Shown here piece after piece: positions 43,888 through 53,935 of a stretch of DNA of 64,000 nt; positions within the stretch are counted from its first letter, which is position 1; the number at the start of each line of letters is the position of its first letter. The notes below the pieces were generated by a model. That model was not told the DNA's origin. It saw only the letters and a list, made by a program, of their open reading frames with translations, and searched no databases. The position numbers were made by a program, and so were the translations under genes. This DNA comes from Rhizobium sp. P40RR-XXII (GTDB lineage: Bacteria; Pseudomonadota; Alphaproteobacteria; Rhizobiales; Rhizobiaceae): positions 124,001 to 188,000 of the forward strand of contig NZ_JABAII010000002.1 of assembly GCF_012641405.1 (NCBI RefSeq). Reading direction: 5' to 3'.

Positions 43888-45831
43888 TTAACTGCTCTCC
43901 TGGCTGACCAGTTGCGCATGCGATGGGAAGAAGCGTTCCAACCCCTGCTGCCGGCCAAACATCATATCGAACTGCAGATAGCGATAATCGCGGACGATCG
44001 GATCGATTTCCTGCTCCTTGCGCGCCCAATCCGGGAAAGCCTGATTGTCGCGTGTTGCCAGCTGGTAGCGGTCAACAATGCTGTATTTCTTCTGCACGCG
44101 GCCGAGAAAGCCGGTGTAGAAGGGATGCTCGTAACCTGCTGTTTTCAAAACCTGATACGGGAGCTGCGACGGGCTGATGGTGCCGATGTCCTTGCGGACG
44201 CCCTTCTTGCTCGACCAGACGATCAGCGGCGTCTGGTGTTCCTTCTTCATGACATCGAGCGGGGCTTTCCGGGACGCCACCTGCTGCGACATGTAGCCGG
44301 TGTTCAGATAAACATTGCCGAGAGGCGGCAAATGATCGCCCCAGAGTACGATGATGGTTTCGCGGTCGCGTCTTTCGGCCCAGTCCATCAGCATCTTCAG
44401 GCTGCCATCGGCTTCGCGCACGCCCTGCGCATAGGTGGCGAGCGTTTCGCGGTCGTCTTCGCTCAGATTGCCGCCGATATGGACGGTGTTCTCAGCGTAG
44501 CGGTTGGCCTCGTAGGGGCCATGTCCCTGCAGGGTGACGGCGAAAAAGAAGAATGGGCGTTCGGCCGCGTCCCCCTCGCGCATGATCTCCTTCATGAGGG
44601 AATCGTCGGCCGCGAACATGCCGCGCTTGTCCATGGTCGGCAGGGTTTCCTCGGTATGGAACTCCTCGAAGCCGAAGGCGCGGTAGACCTCGCTGCGGTT
44701 CCAGAACCAGCCGCTGAAGGGGTGAAGCGCGCGAGCCGTATAGCCTTCGCCGCGAAAGAAGGTAGCAAGCGACGGCAGCGGGCGACGCACATATTGCTGA
44801 TAGGGAATGCTGCCATAGGGAAGGAAGGCGTTGGAAAAGCCGGTCAACGCTTCGAATTCAACATTGGCGGTCATGCCGCCAAATTCAGGGGAGAAGACAT
44901 TTCCCGATTGTCTGGCGCGGATCGTCGGCATCGGATCGGGCGTGAAGGCGACGTTGGAAAGCCGGGTCGGATCCCAGAGGGATTCGCTCATCAGCATGAT
45001 GACGTCGGGCTTTTCGCGCGGGCCGGAGAGATAGCCGTAGTTCCGCGCCGGTATGGCATCGATAGCGTTGGGTCCGTAACCGGCCGGTGACTTGACGTCG
45101 GCCATCGGCAGGTTGAGCGCGAAAGCGATGACGAAGCCATTATAATTGTAGTTTTCGTTCTGATCCCAGACGATCGGAATGATGCCCAGTTTTTCCCGGA
45201 TGAAGGAATATTGCGTCGGGTCCATTTGCGAGACAAAAAGCGTCGTGAGCGGCAAGCAGACCGAAAGCCGGCCCAGGCGCTCCCGCCGCGAAAGTGCGGC
45301 GGCGTGTTTCCAGACATAGCGCCCAAGCAAAGCGGTGGCAGCCAGGCCGGTGACGATACCGATGGCGAGTCCGACAGCAGTCCAGGGACGATCGCGCACC
45401 ATGACCGGCATCAGCTCGATGATTTGCCTGGCAAACAGAAAATCGGAGGGATAGAGCGGATCGGACAGATAGTTCTGTTTCTGGCTGGAGATGAAGGCGG
45501 GAACGAGCAGCAGCGGCGCGACGACCAAAACCGACGAATGTGCACGCCCGACAAGAGCATCGATGATCAGCATCGCCAGCATGACGACGCCGATCGTGGC
45601 GAGGCCAGGGCGGGACGGCGACATGAGATAGGGCCAGACCGGAGCAAGCTCGCCGCGTGCGATCCATTCGACCGTCACGACGATGGACAAGGAGAAAAGT
45701 GAGGTCAGCAGGAGGCTCAGAAGCAGGCGAAGAGCAGCCGACTTCTGTCTCGCTGCGCCGATCTTCTGGAAAAGGGCAAGCCTGCCCGCGAGCGCGGACT
45801 CGATGACCAGTGCGACCAATGCCGTCTCCAA
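43888..45831 (-). CDS. LTA synthase/sulfatase-family membrane phosphotransferase
   Basis: A 647-residue protein with several N-terminal membrane segments to about residue 200 and a large periplasmic sulfatase-fold domain. The metal-site signatures are IMLMSESLWDP, the AVTLQGHGPYEANRY segment and VLWGDHLPP. Relatives transfer phosphoglycerol (LtaS) or phosphoethanolamine; in rhizobia, cyclic-glucan phosphoglycerol transfer is a candidate role, but it is not shown here. The only start in frame after the upstream stop is TTG 45831, with no clear RBS, so the true N-terminus is uncertain. Confidence 0.85.
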   Translation of the reverse strand: METALVALVIESALAGRLALFQKIGAARQKSAALRLLLSLLLTSLFSLSIVVTVEWIARGELAPVWPYLMSPSRPGLATIGVVMLAMLIIDALVGRAHSSVLVVAPLLLVPAFISSQKQNYLSDPLYPSDFLFARQIIELMPVMVRDRPWTAVGLAIGIVTGLAATALLGRYVWKHAAALSRRERLGRLSVCLPLTTLFVSQMDPTQYSFIREKLGIIPIVWDQNENYNYNGFVIAFALNLPMADVKSPAGYGPNAIDAIPARNYGYLSGPREKPDVIMLMSESLWDPTRLSNVAFTPDPMPTIRARQSGNVFSPEFGGMTANVEFEALTGFSNAFLPYGSIPYQQYVRRPLPSLATFFRGEGYTARALHPFSGWFWNRSEVYRAFGFEEFHTEETLPTMDKRGMFAADDSLMKEIMREGDAAERPFFFFAVTLQGHGPYEANRYAENTVHIGGNLSEDDRETLATYAQGVREADGSLKMLMDWAERRDRETIIVLWGDHLPPLGNVYLNTGYMSQQVASRKAPLDVMKKEHQTPLIVWSSKKGVRKDIGTISPSQLPYQVLKTAGYEHPFYTGFLGRVQKKYSIVDRYQLATRDNQAFPDWARKEQEIDPIVRDYRYLQFDMMFGRQQGLERFFPSHAQLVSQESS

Positions 45832-46008
45832 ATGCTACAAAGTATTCGTATAATTGTCATGTTTCTGTCATGAACGACGGATGAACCGCAAGGCAGGCTT
45901 AGTATTTTTCCGTGTAGAAACACTGCCTATGCGCGTCGTGCGATCTTTGATGCGTGCGGGTGGCGGAAGTCGGTTGCGGAAGGAAGATGCCATCGCTAAA
46001 TGTATGGC

Positions 46009-47688
46009 ATGACAGAGCAAAGCCCGATCACCCACACCATCCGCATCGCCGTCGCGCAGCTCAATCCGACGGTCGGTGACGTCTCAGGCAATCTCGCCAA
46101 GGCGCGTGAAGCGCGCGCCGAGGCGGCGCGTGAAGGCGCGCAGATCGTCCTACTGACGGAACTGTTCATTTCCGGCTATCCGCCGGAAGATCTCGTGCTG
46201 AAGCCGGCCTTCATTCGCGCCTGCTGGAAAGCGGTGGAGAGCCTGGCAGCCGATACCGCCGATGGCGGCCCCGGCGTGATCATCGGTTTTCCCCGGCAGA
46301 ACGAGACCGGCCGCTATAATTCGATTGCCGTGCTTGATGGCGGCAAGGTGATTGCGGTCCGTGACAAGGTGGACCTGCCGAACTATGGCGAGTTCGATGA
46401 AAAGCGCGTCTTTGACCAGGGCGCGATGCCCGGCCCGGTCAATTTCCGCGGCGTGCGGCTGGGCATCCCGATTTGCGAGGATATCTGGGGCGAGCTCGGC
46501 GTCTGCGAGACGCTGGCCGAAAGCGGTGCGGAAATCCTCCTGTCGCCGAACGGTTCGCCCTATTATCGCGGCAAAGTCGATGTTCGCCATCAGGTAGTGC
46601 TGAAGCAGGTCATCGAGACCGGCCTGCCGATGATCTATGCAGCCCAGCTTGGCGGTCAGGACGAGCTGGTTTTCGATGGCGCCAGCTTCGGCTTCAATGC
46701 CGACAGGACGCTGGCCTTCCAGATGAGCCAGTTCGAAACCGCGCTGGCGGTGACGACCTGGAAGAAGAATGGCGACGGCTGGCATTGCGCCGAAGGTCCG
46801 AAGGCGCATATTCCGGAAGGCGAGGAGGCCGATTACCGCGCCTGCCTGCTGGGCTTCCGCGACTATGTCAACAAGAACGGCTTCAAGTCGGTCGTGCTCG
46901 GCCTCTCCGGCGGCATCGACTCGGCGATCTGTGCCGCGATTGCCGTCGATGCCCTGGGCGAAGAGCGTGTGCGCACGGTCATGCTGCCCTATCGCTATAC
47001 GTCGCAGGATTCGTTGAAGGACGCGGCCGATTGCGCCAAGGCGCTCGGATGCCGCTACGATATCGTGCCGATCGAAGATCCGGTGACGGGCTTCACCTCT
47101 GCCTTGTCCGATCTCTTCGAAGGCACCGAAAGCGGCATCACCGAGGAAAACCTGCAGAGCCGCGCCCGCGGCACCATTCTGATGGCGATCTCCAACAAGT
47201 TCGGCTCGATGGTGGTGACGACGGGCAACAAGTCGGAGATGTCGGTTGGTTACGCCACGCTCTATGGCGACATGAACGGTGGCTTCAACCCGATCAAGGA
47301 TCTCTACAAGATGCAGGTCTATGCGCTGTCGCGCTGGCGCAATCTGCATGTGCCGCCGGGCGCGCTCGGTCCCTCGGGCGAGGTGATCCCTTACAATATC
47401 ATCGACAAGGCGCCTTCCGCCGAGCTGAGGCCAAACCAGACGGACCAGGATTCGCTTCCGCCCTATCCGGCGCTTGACGATATCCTCGAATGCCTGGTGG
47501 AAAAGGAAATGTCGGTCGAAGAGATCGTGGCGCGCGGCCATGATGTCGCGACCGTGCATCGGGTCGAACACCTGCTCTATCTCGCGGAGTACAAGCGCCG
47601 GCAGTCGGCGCCGGGCGTGAAGATCACCAAGAAGAATTTCGGTCGCGACCGCCGCTATCCGATTACCAACCGGTTCCGCGATCGCTGA
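46009..47688 (+). CDS. nadE: Glutamine-dependent NAD+ synthase
   Basis: A 559-residue two-domain enzyme that amidates nicotinic-acid adenine dinucleotide to NAD+. The N-terminal nitrilase-like glutaminase has the triad Glu51 (LTELFISG), Lys120 (RDKVDLPN) and Cys156 (IPICEDIW). The C-terminal ATP-pyrophosphatase domain has LSGGIDS at 299-305. The C-terminus includes KRRQSAPGVKI. A start at ATG 46000, closer to an AGGAAG, adds three residues. The TolB-like gene follows after 27 bases. Confidence 0.96.
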   Translation: MTEQSPITHTIRIAVAQLNPTVGDVSGNLAKAREARAEAAREGAQIVLLTELFISGYPPEDLVLKPAFIRACWKAVESLAADTADGGPGVIIGFPRQNETGRYNSIAVLDGGKVIAVRDKVDLPNYGEFDEKRVFDQGAMPGPVNFRGVRLGIPICEDIWGELGVCETLAESGAEILLSPNGSPYYRGKVDVRHQVVLKQVIETGLPMIYAAQLGGQDELVFDGASFGFNADRTLAFQMSQFETALAVTTWKKNGDGWHCAEGPKAHIPEGEEADYRACLLGFRDYVNKNGFKSVVLGLSGGIDSAICAAIAVDALGEERVRTVMLPYRYTSQDSLKDAADCAKALGCRYDIVPIEDPVTGFTSALSDLFEGTESGITEENLQSRARGTILMAISNKFGSMVVTTGNKSEMSVGYATLYGDMNGGFNPIKDLYKMQVYALSRWRNLHVPPGALGPSGEVIPYNIIDKAPSAELRPNQTDQDSLPPYPALDDILECLVEKEMSVEEIVARGHDVATVHRVEHLLYLAEYKRRQSAPGVKITKKNFGRDRRYPITNRFRDR

Positions 47689-47715
47689 TCGCACCCCGGC
47701 ACAGGAAGAGGACGA

Positions 47716-48543
47716 ATGCGCAGCTCGGTCGAGATCTACAACATCCGCACCGGCGACAACCGGGTGGTCTGGCAAACAGATGAGCTCGTCGAGGCGCCGA
47801 ACTATTCGCCTGACGGACGCTATCTGCTGCTGAATGGCGACGGCCTGCTCTATCGGCTGCCTCTGGACGGCAGCGGTGGCGTTGCGCGCGTCGACACCGG
47901 CTTTGCGACGCGATGCAACAACGACCACGGGATTTCGCCTGACGGTTCGCTGATTGCCATTTCCGACAAGACCGAGCATGGCAAGGCCTGCATCTATGTT
48001 CTGCCTGCAGAGGGCGGCACGCCGAGGCAGGTTACGACCAATCTGCCGTCCTATTGGCACGGTTGGTCGCCCGACGGGCGGCGCTTCTCCTATTGCGGCA
48101 TCCGCGACAATGTATTCGATATCTATACGATCTCGATCGATGGCGGCGAGGAGACGCGGCTGACGCATGGCGAGGGCCGCAATGATGGGCCGGATTTCTC
48201 GGCCGACGGGCAATGGATCTATTTCAATTCGAGCCGCACCGGCCTGATGCAGATCTGGCGCATCCATCCCGATGGCACCGGCCTTCAGCAGGTGACCCAC
48301 GACAATTACGGCAACTGGTTCGCCCATCCATCGCCAAAGAACGATAAGGTCGTCCTGATCTCCTACGATCCCGATGTCTTCGATCACCCGCGCGATCTCA
48401 ATGTGCGGATGCGGCTGATGGATATGGATGGTGGCAATATCACGGCGCTGTTCGAGCTTTTCGGCGGGCAGGGAAGCATCAATGTGCCGAACTGGTCACC
48501 GGATGGTGATGCGTTCGCCTATGTGCGGTACGAGCCCGTTTGA
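47716..48543 (+). CDS. TolB-like/WD40-type beta-propeller protein
   Basis: A 275-residue protein built from repeated PD40 blades: NYSPDGRYLLLNGDG, HGISPDGSLIAISDK, HGWSPDGRRFSYCG, PDFSADGQWIYFNSSR and NWSPDGDAFAYV. No signal peptide is seen, so it is probably cytoplasmic, unlike TolB itself. The function is unknown; such propellers bind proteins or act as hydrolases. AGGAAGAGG precedes ATG 47716. It probably shares the nadE transcript. Confidence 0.9.
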   Translation: MRSSVEIYNIRTGDNRVVWQTDELVEAPNYSPDGRYLLLNGDGLLYRLPLDGSGGVARVDTGFATRCNNDHGISPDGSLIAISDKTEHGKACIYVLPAEGGTPRQVTTNLPSYWHGWSPDGRRFSYCGIRDNVFDIYTISIDGGEETRLTHGEGRNDGPDFSADGQWIYFNSSRTGLMQIWRIHPDGTGLQQVTHDNYGNWFAHPSPKNDKVVLISYDPDVFDHPRDLNVRMRLMDMDGGNITALFELFGGQGSINVPNWSPDGDAFAYVRYEPV

Positions 48544-48709
48544 CCACTCTGGACAGATTGCAACCGGCGCTATAGATCTGGACGCGTTCGCAGGGCGCAT
48601 CCGATCCGCGGGAAGGGCAAGGCCCACCTGATGCATGTAGAATGAGACTGCCACACCTCTTTTCAGTCTGTGGGCGCGGATACCGGACGTAAATGGAAGG
48701 AGGTCTATC

Positions 48710-50464
48710 GTGACCACGCGCTCTTTGGCGAGCAACGCCACCCTCGATTCCCTGAAAAAACAGGCCAAGTCTTTCCTCAAGGCGGTCCAAGCCGGCGATG
48801 CCTTGGCGTGCAGCCGCGTTACGCCCTATTTTGCCGACATTGCCGGTGTGGGATTGCAGGACATTCAGCTTGTTCTTGCCCGTGAATTTGGTTTCTCCAG
48901 CTGGACGAAGCTCAAGGCGCATCTGGACGGCGATCGCAGGCGCGTTCCGCCTGACCAGCTCGCCAACCGTTTCCTGTCGCTCGCGACGGTTTCCTACTTT
49001 GCCAATATTCCCGCCGATCCCGCGCGGTTCGATGAGGCGCTGCGGTTGCTTGAAGACAATCCGGAGATTGCCGGAGAAAGCATCCATGTCGCTGCCGCGC
49101 TCGGTGATGCTGACGGCGTAGGTCGCTGGCTCGATCGTCAGCCACAGCTTCTTGATCGCAAGGGCGGGCCGCATGATCTAACGCCGCTGATGTATGCTGC
49201 CTATGCTCGCGTGCCCGGCCGCTCCAGCCTGCCGGCCGCCCGCGAACTCGTCAGGCGCGGCGCTGATGTCAACGCGTTTTTCCTCGATGCCGGCCAATAT
49301 CGCTTCACCGTCCTGACCGGCGTCTTTGGCGAGGGCGAGGCGGGAAAGGATCGTCAGCCACCGCATTCGAAATGCGAGGCATTCGCGCGGCTGCTGCTGG
49401 AAGCAGGTGCCGAGGCCAATGATAGCCAGGCGCTCTATAACCGCATGTTCGAGCCGGACAATACCTGCCTGAAACTGCTGCTGGAATATGGTTTGTCTGC
49501 CACGGATATCAACAATTGGCTGGTGCGCGAGGACGGTAAATTCGTTGCGAACTCGCAGACCGTTTTCGATTATCAGCTCGCATGGGCGCTGGAGCATCGC
49601 ATGGGCGAGCGGGTGCGCCTGCTGGTGGAGCACGGGGCGGATGTCGTTAAGCCGGTCAATGGGCGAACGCCTTACGAATGGGCACGGCTAGGTAATGACA
49701 AGGATCTCACATTGTATCTCGTTCAGCAGGGAGCTGTGGCGGTTCGTCTGAAACGCGAGGATTGGGTGTATATCCAGATTCAGCAGGGAGCCCGGAATGA
49801 GGCAGTCGATCCGGCGATAGTCGTCGAGCATATAAAGAGAATTGCGAGCGAGCTCGATATTCCTGAAGCGATGCGCCTGGCTCATCCTGCCATGCTGCAC
49901 GAGGCTGCTGGCGAAAATGATCTGCGGGCCGTTCGTCTCATGTTGGCGCTAGATTTCGACGTCAACGCCATGACCAGCCGCACGCCGCTGCATGAGGCAG
50001 CCCTTCACGGTCATATCGACATGGCGAAGCTGCTGATCGAGCATGGGGCCGATACCGCCATTCGCGATCCCCATTTTTACGCGCCGCCGATCGGCTGGGC
50101 GGAATATAATGACATGACCGACATGGTCGAATTTCTGAAGACCTATCCCTCGGATATCTTTGCTGCGGCAACTTTCGGGCTTACCGATCAATTGGCCGAT
50201 CTTCTTGACGGCCATCCCGAGCAGCTAAACCTCCGCTTCGGCGCTTTTCGCCCGCGCGGACAGCCTTCCGACCGTGATTGGATGACGCCCCTCGGCTTTG
50301 CCATCTTCAACGGGCGTGCCGACGCGGTGCGTCTGCTGCTGGAGCGGGGCGCGGATCGAGCGGTAAAGGATGCTTCCGGGCAATCCTATCGCGATCTTGC
50401 GGCGGAAACGGGCGATGACGCCATCATATCGCTTCTGCGTCAGCGTGAAATCAGCTTGCGATAA
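48710..50464 (+). CDS. Ankyrin-repeat protein
   Basis: A 584-residue cytoplasmic protein. The N-terminal part has a KQAKSFLKAVQAGDA stretch and an REFGFSSWTKLKAHL motif, which recurs at the start of many rhizobial ankyrin proteins. Ankyrin repeats follow, the clearest being TPLMYAAYARV, ELVRRGADVNAF, TPLHEAALHGHIDMAKLLIEHGADT and RLLLERGADRAVKD (quoted in part). They mediate protein binding; the partner is unknown. It starts with GTG 48710 behind AAGGAGG at six bases. It lies after the TolB-like gene, separated by 166 bases. Confidence 0.9.
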   Translation: MTTRSLASNATLDSLKKQAKSFLKAVQAGDALACSRVTPYFADIAGVGLQDIQLVLAREFGFSSWTKLKAHLDGDRRRVPPDQLANRFLSLATVSYFANIPADPARFDEALRLLEDNPEIAGESIHVAAALGDADGVGRWLDRQPQLLDRKGGPHDLTPLMYAAYARVPGRSSLPAARELVRRGADVNAFFLDAGQYRFTVLTGVFGEGEAGKDRQPPHSKCEAFARLLLEAGAEANDSQALYNRMFEPDNTCLKLLLEYGLSATDINNWLVREDGKFVANSQTVFDYQLAWALEHRMGERVRLLVEHGADVVKPVNGRTPYEWARLGNDKDLTLYLVQQGAVAVRLKREDWVYIQIQQGARNEAVDPAIVVEHIKRIASELDIPEAMRLAHPAMLHEAAGENDLRAVRLMLALDFDVNAMTSRTPLHEAALHGHIDMAKLLIEHGADTAIRDPHFYAPPIGWAEYNDMTDMVEFLKTYPSDIFAAATFGLTDQLADLLDGHPEQLNLRFGAFRPRGQPSDRDWMTPLGFAIFNGRADAVRLLLERGADRAVKDASGQSYRDLAAETGDDAIISLLRQREISLR

Positions 50465-50506
50465 AAGGCTGGAGCGGTCGGGGGGCCACGCAAGACACCC
50501 GGCTGC

Positions 50507-51259
50507 TTATTGGGCCGGCTGGGGGCCGGCTGCCTTCGGATGCTTGAGGTCTATGCTGCCCTGGTCGGTCGCAAGGAATTGCGGCCCGACCTGACGGACC
50601 TTTTTTGCGGACGGATCGTAGGGACGGTCGGGCGGGAATTGCTGCGGCGCGGCTTGTGTCACCACCGGCGCTTTCGCTGCCGGCGCCTGCTTCTGCTCCA
50701 GGCTGGAGTTCTTCTGGAGCCTCGGCGTTTCGATGACGGTGACAGAGCTTTCCGGCTTGGCCAGGGACTGCTCCTGCGGCGCATAGGCATCCAGCTTCGT
50801 ATGGGTGTCGATGACGATATCCGGCGTTGCCGAAGCCGGCAGGCTGCAGCCGTTCCGCTGCATCGCATCCAGCAATTGCCGCCGCTGCATGGTGACGGCA
50901 TCGACGCGGCCGACGCTTTCCTCGCGCTGATCCATCAGCGTGGCGAGATCATCCCGCATCTGATCCAAAGACATTCGCTTGTCGTCGCAGGTGCCTTGAT
51001 TGTCCTCCCCGCCGAACGGCATGTTCTCATCCTCCACGCAGCCCTGTCTGCGCAGATCGCTCATCGTCCGGCGGATCAGCAGGTTCTGCTGCACGATGGC
51101 GCGCGAGAGCTGGCGTGTTTCCTGGCTCGCGCCAATCACTTCGTCGATGTCTACATAGCGGCCGCGCAATTCGTCGCAGAAATTCACCTGAGCGACGCTC
51201 GGCGTGGCCGTCAGCAGGGACAGCAGGGCGATGGAAAAAAGGTTTGTGCCGCGGTTCAC
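50507..51259 (-). CDS. Exported Cys-containing protein of unknown function
   Basis: A 250-residue protein with a signal peptide (FSIALLSLLTATPSVAQ). The mature part has five Cys and helical, coiled-coil-like stretches (ETRQLSRAIVQQNLLIRR, DQMRDDLATLMDQREES). A Pro/Gln/Lys-rich C-terminal half follows. I do not recognise a domain with certainty; the Cys and Gln pattern recalls DUF2865-type rhizobial proteins. It starts with GTG 51259 and a weak RBS. It stands alone between the ankyrin and malic-enzyme genes. Confidence 0.7.
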   Translation of the reverse strand: MNRGTNLFSIALLSLLTATPSVAQVNFCDELRGRYVDIDEVIGASQETRQLSRAIVQQNLLIRRTMSDLRRQGCVEDENMPFGGEDNQGTCDDKRMSLDQMRDDLATLMDQREESVGRVDAVTMQRRQLLDAMQRNGCSLPASATPDIVIDTHTKLDAYAPQEQSLAKPESSVTVIETPRLQKNSSLEQKQAPAAKAPVVTQAAPQQFPPDRPYDPSAKKVRQVGPQFLATDQGSIDLKHPKAAGPQPAQ

Positions 51260-51367
51260 GGTTCTGCTCTCGAAAGCGGTTGGAAGTCGCTCCAGATTAC
51301 ACGTTGTAGCTTAACAACGTATCCATGAAAACGCATGGATTTCGAGAGTATTTTTACGAAATTGAAG

Positions 51368-51395
51368 CTCGCAGCCGTCTGATGACGGCTGCGAG
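51368..51395 (-). terminator. Hairpin after the malic-enzyme gene
   Basis: A perfect twelve-base stem (CTCGCAGCCGTC with GACGGCTGCGAG) and a TGAT loop lie 24 bases beyond the malic-enzyme stop. The minus-strand tail is CTTCAATTT, a weak uridine run; the plus-strand tail is AATTTTG. Confidence 0.6.
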
Positions 51396-51418
51396 AATTT
51401 TGCCTGGGGCATCTGGTG

Positions 51419-53731
51419 TTAGACGAGCTGCGATGCCTCGACCACAGCCAGAGCCGCCATATTGACCACGCCGCGGGAAGTGACCGACGGCGAGAGAATG
51501 TGAGCCGGCAGCGCCGTGCCGAGCAGGATCGGGCCGACATGCAGGCCGTCGGTCATGGTCTTGACCACGCCGAGCGTGATGTTGGCGGCATCGAGGTTCG
51601 GGAAGACGAGCAGGTTGGCCTCGCCGGAAAGTGCGCTGTCCGGCATGACGTGGCGGCGCAGGCTTTCGGAGATGGCGCTGTCGCCATGCATTTCGCCATC
51701 GACTTCCAGTTCCGGTGCGGCGGCACGAACGAGCGCCAGCGCGTCGCGCATCTTGGTGGCGCTTTCCGATTCCCGCGAGCCGAAGTTGGAATGCGAAACC
51801 AGAGCGGCACGCGGCTCGATGCCGAAGCGCTTGATTTCTTCCGCCGCCAGAACGGCCGATTCAGCAATTTCCTCGGCGGTCGGATTAAACGTCACATAGG
51901 TATCGGTGTAGAAGGTGGCGCCGCGCTGCGAGATGAGCAGGCTCAGTGCCGAAAAATCCCGAACATCCGGCCGCTTGCCGATGATCTGCCGGACGATGCG
52001 CAGATGGCGCTCATAACGGCCTTCCAGGCCGCAGATCAGCGCATCGGCTTCGCCGCGCTTCAGCGCAAGCGCTCCGATCACGGTCGCGTTGGTGCGGACG
52101 ATCGTGCGCGCAGCCTCGGGGATGACGCCGGCGCGGCCGACAAGCGAGAAATAGAGGTCGACATATTCGCGGAAGCGCGGATCGTCTTCCGGATTGATGA
52201 CGGCGAAATCGGTATGCGGGCGGATCTTCAGACCGTAGCGCTTCAGGCGGGTTTCGATGACCGACGGACGGCCGATGAGGATCGGGACGGCGGTGCCTTC
52301 CTCGAGCAGGACCTGGGCGGCGCGCAGCACGCGCTCGTCTTCGCCTTCGGAGAAGACGACGCGCTTGCGTTCCGCGATCTTCGCGGCCGCGAAGATCGGC
52401 TTCATGATGAAGCCTGAGCGGAAGACGAAACGGTTGAGTTGGTCCATATAGGCGTCGAAATCGGTGATCGGACGCAGTGCCACGCCACTGTCGGCGGCGG
52501 CTTTTGCGACGGCCGGCGCAATGCGCAGGATAAGGCGAGGATCGAAGGGCGAGGGGATCAGGTAGTTCGGCCCGAAGACCAGCGTTTCTCCGGTATAGGC
52601 GCGGGCGGCGACATCGGAAGGCTCTTCGCGGGCGAGTGCGGCGATGGCGCGCACGGCGGCCATCTTCATCTCTTCGTTGATCGTCTTGGCGCCGCAATCG
52701 AGTGCGCCGCGGAAGATATAGGGGAAGCAGAGGACGTTATTGACCTGGTTCGGGAAATCCGAACGGCCGGTGCAGATCATGGCGTCCGGGCGGGCGGCGC
52801 GGGCGAGATCAGGCATGATTTCCGGCGTCGGGTTGGCGAGCGCCATGATCAGCGGCTTTTCCGCCATCTGTTCGAGAAGTTCAGGCTTCAGCACGCCGGC
52901 GGCGGACAGGCCGAGGAAGACATCGGCGCCGGGAATGGATTCGGCAAGCACGCGCTTGTCGCTGTCCTGCGCATAGACCGATTTCCACTCATCCATCAGA
53001 ACGTTGCGGTCCTTATAGACCAGGCCTTCGATATCGTGGACCCAGATGTTCTCGCGCCTGGCGCCGAGTATCACCAGCAGGTTGAGGCATGCGAGGGCCG
53101 CGGCACCGGCGCCGGAGGCGACGATCTTGACGTCCTCTATCTTCTTGCCGGCCAGCTCCAGCCCGTTGAGGATAGCGGCGGCAACGATGATGGCTGTGCC
53201 GTGCTGATCGTCGTGGAAGACCGGGATTTCCATCTTCTCGCGCAAGCGGCGCTCGACATCGAAGCATTCCGGCGCCTTGATGTCCTCAAGATTGATGCCG
53301 CCGAAGGTCGGCTCGAGCGCCGAAATCGTGTTGACCATCTCATCGACGGTCGGGGCTGCGATTTCGATATCGAAGACATCGATGCCGGCAAACTTCTTGA
53401 AGAGAACGGCCTTGCCTTCCATGACCGGCTTGGAGGCGAGCGGACCGATATTGCCGAGGCCCAGCACGGCGGAGCCGTTCGAAATCACGGCAACGAGATT
53501 GGCGCGGGACGTATAGTCGGCGGCCGTCTCGGGATTGTCGCGGATGGCAATGCAGGGGGCGGCGACGCCAGGGGAATAGGCAAGTGCCAGATCGCGCTGA
53601 TTGCCCAGCGGCTTTGTGGCTTGAATTTCCAGCTTGCCGGGGCGGGGATAGCGATGGAAATAAAGAGCCTGATCGTCGAAATTGCCGCTCGCCATGTTCT
53701 TGGCTGCTTTCGAAGTGTCATTCGTATCCAA
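51419..53731 (-). CDS. maeB: NADP-dependent malic enzyme with phosphotransacetylase-like C-terminal domain
   Basis: A 770-residue enzyme that decarboxylates malate to pyruvate with NADP, supplying NADPH and pyruvate. The N-terminal malic domain has [10 protein letters not shown], the [15 protein letters not shown] signature and [16 protein letters not shown] as dinucleotide fold. From about residue 440 a PTA-like domain follows ([27 protein letters not shown]); in rhizobial enzymes it is regulatory and lacks transacetylase activity, by family knowledge. Start TTG 53731 follows GGAG; ATG 53695 is an alternative. The paired NAD-specific enzyme (dme) is not in the window. Confidence 0.94.
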   Translation of the reverse strand: MDTNDTSKAAKNMASGNFDDQALYFHRYPRPGKLEIQATKPLGNQRDLALAYSPGVAAPCIAIRDNPETAADYTSRANLVAVISNGSAVLGLGNIGPLASKPVMEGKAVLFKKFAGIDVFDIEIAAPTVDEMVNTISALEPTFGGINLEDIKAPECFDVERRLREKMEIPVFHDDQHGTAIIVAAAILNGLELAGKKIEDVKIVASGAGAAALACLNLLVILGARRENIWVHDIEGLVYKDRNVLMDEWKSVYAQDSDKRVLAESIPGADVFLGLSAAGVLKPELLEQMAEKPLIMALANPTPEIMPDLARAARPDAMICTGRSDFPNQVNNVLCFPYIFRGALDCGAKTINEEMKMAAVRAIAALAREEPSDVAARAYTGETLVFGPNYLIPSPFDPRLILRIAPAVAKAAADSGVALRPITDFDAYMDQLNRFVFRSGFIMKPIFAAAKIAERKRVVFSEGEDERVLRAAQVLLEEGTAVPILIGRPSVIETRLKRYGLKIRPHTDFAVINPEDDPRFREYVDLYFSLVGRAGVIPEAARTIVRTNATVIGALALKRGEADALICGLEGRYERHLRIVRQIIGKRPDVRDFSALSLLISQRGATFYTDTYVTFNPTAEEIAESAVLAAEEIKRFGIEPRAALVSHSNFGSRESESATKMRDALALVRAAAPELEVDGEMHGDSAISESLRRHVMPDSALSGEANLLVFPNLDAANITLGVVKTMTDGLHVGPILLGTALPAHILSPSVTSRGVVNMAALAVVEASQLV

Positions 53732-53935
53732 CTCGCGTCTCCATTCCTGCCTGCGCTAGAGACCCCTCCATACATCAATCGCTTCGCCTTCACAGTATGC
53801 AATTGATGCCGCCGCGCGTTTTTGTCGTGGCAAAGTGCTCGTTCCCGGTTGCATTGCCGCAGGTCGCCCCGCCGCAGCCGCGTCATCAGGAGTTCATTGC
53901 GACGACCTATGACGGTCGCAAGCGGAGATTTCCTC

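Noticed and set aside
46150..48387. 745-codon minus-strand frame spanning nadE and the TolB-like gene
   Set aside because: Both plus-strand genes have full domain signatures; the antisense frame has none and crosses their boundary.
52439..53806. 455-codon plus-strand frame opposite malic enzyme
   Set aside because: Composition is typical of a GC-rich antisense shadow, and malic enzyme is certain on the other strand.
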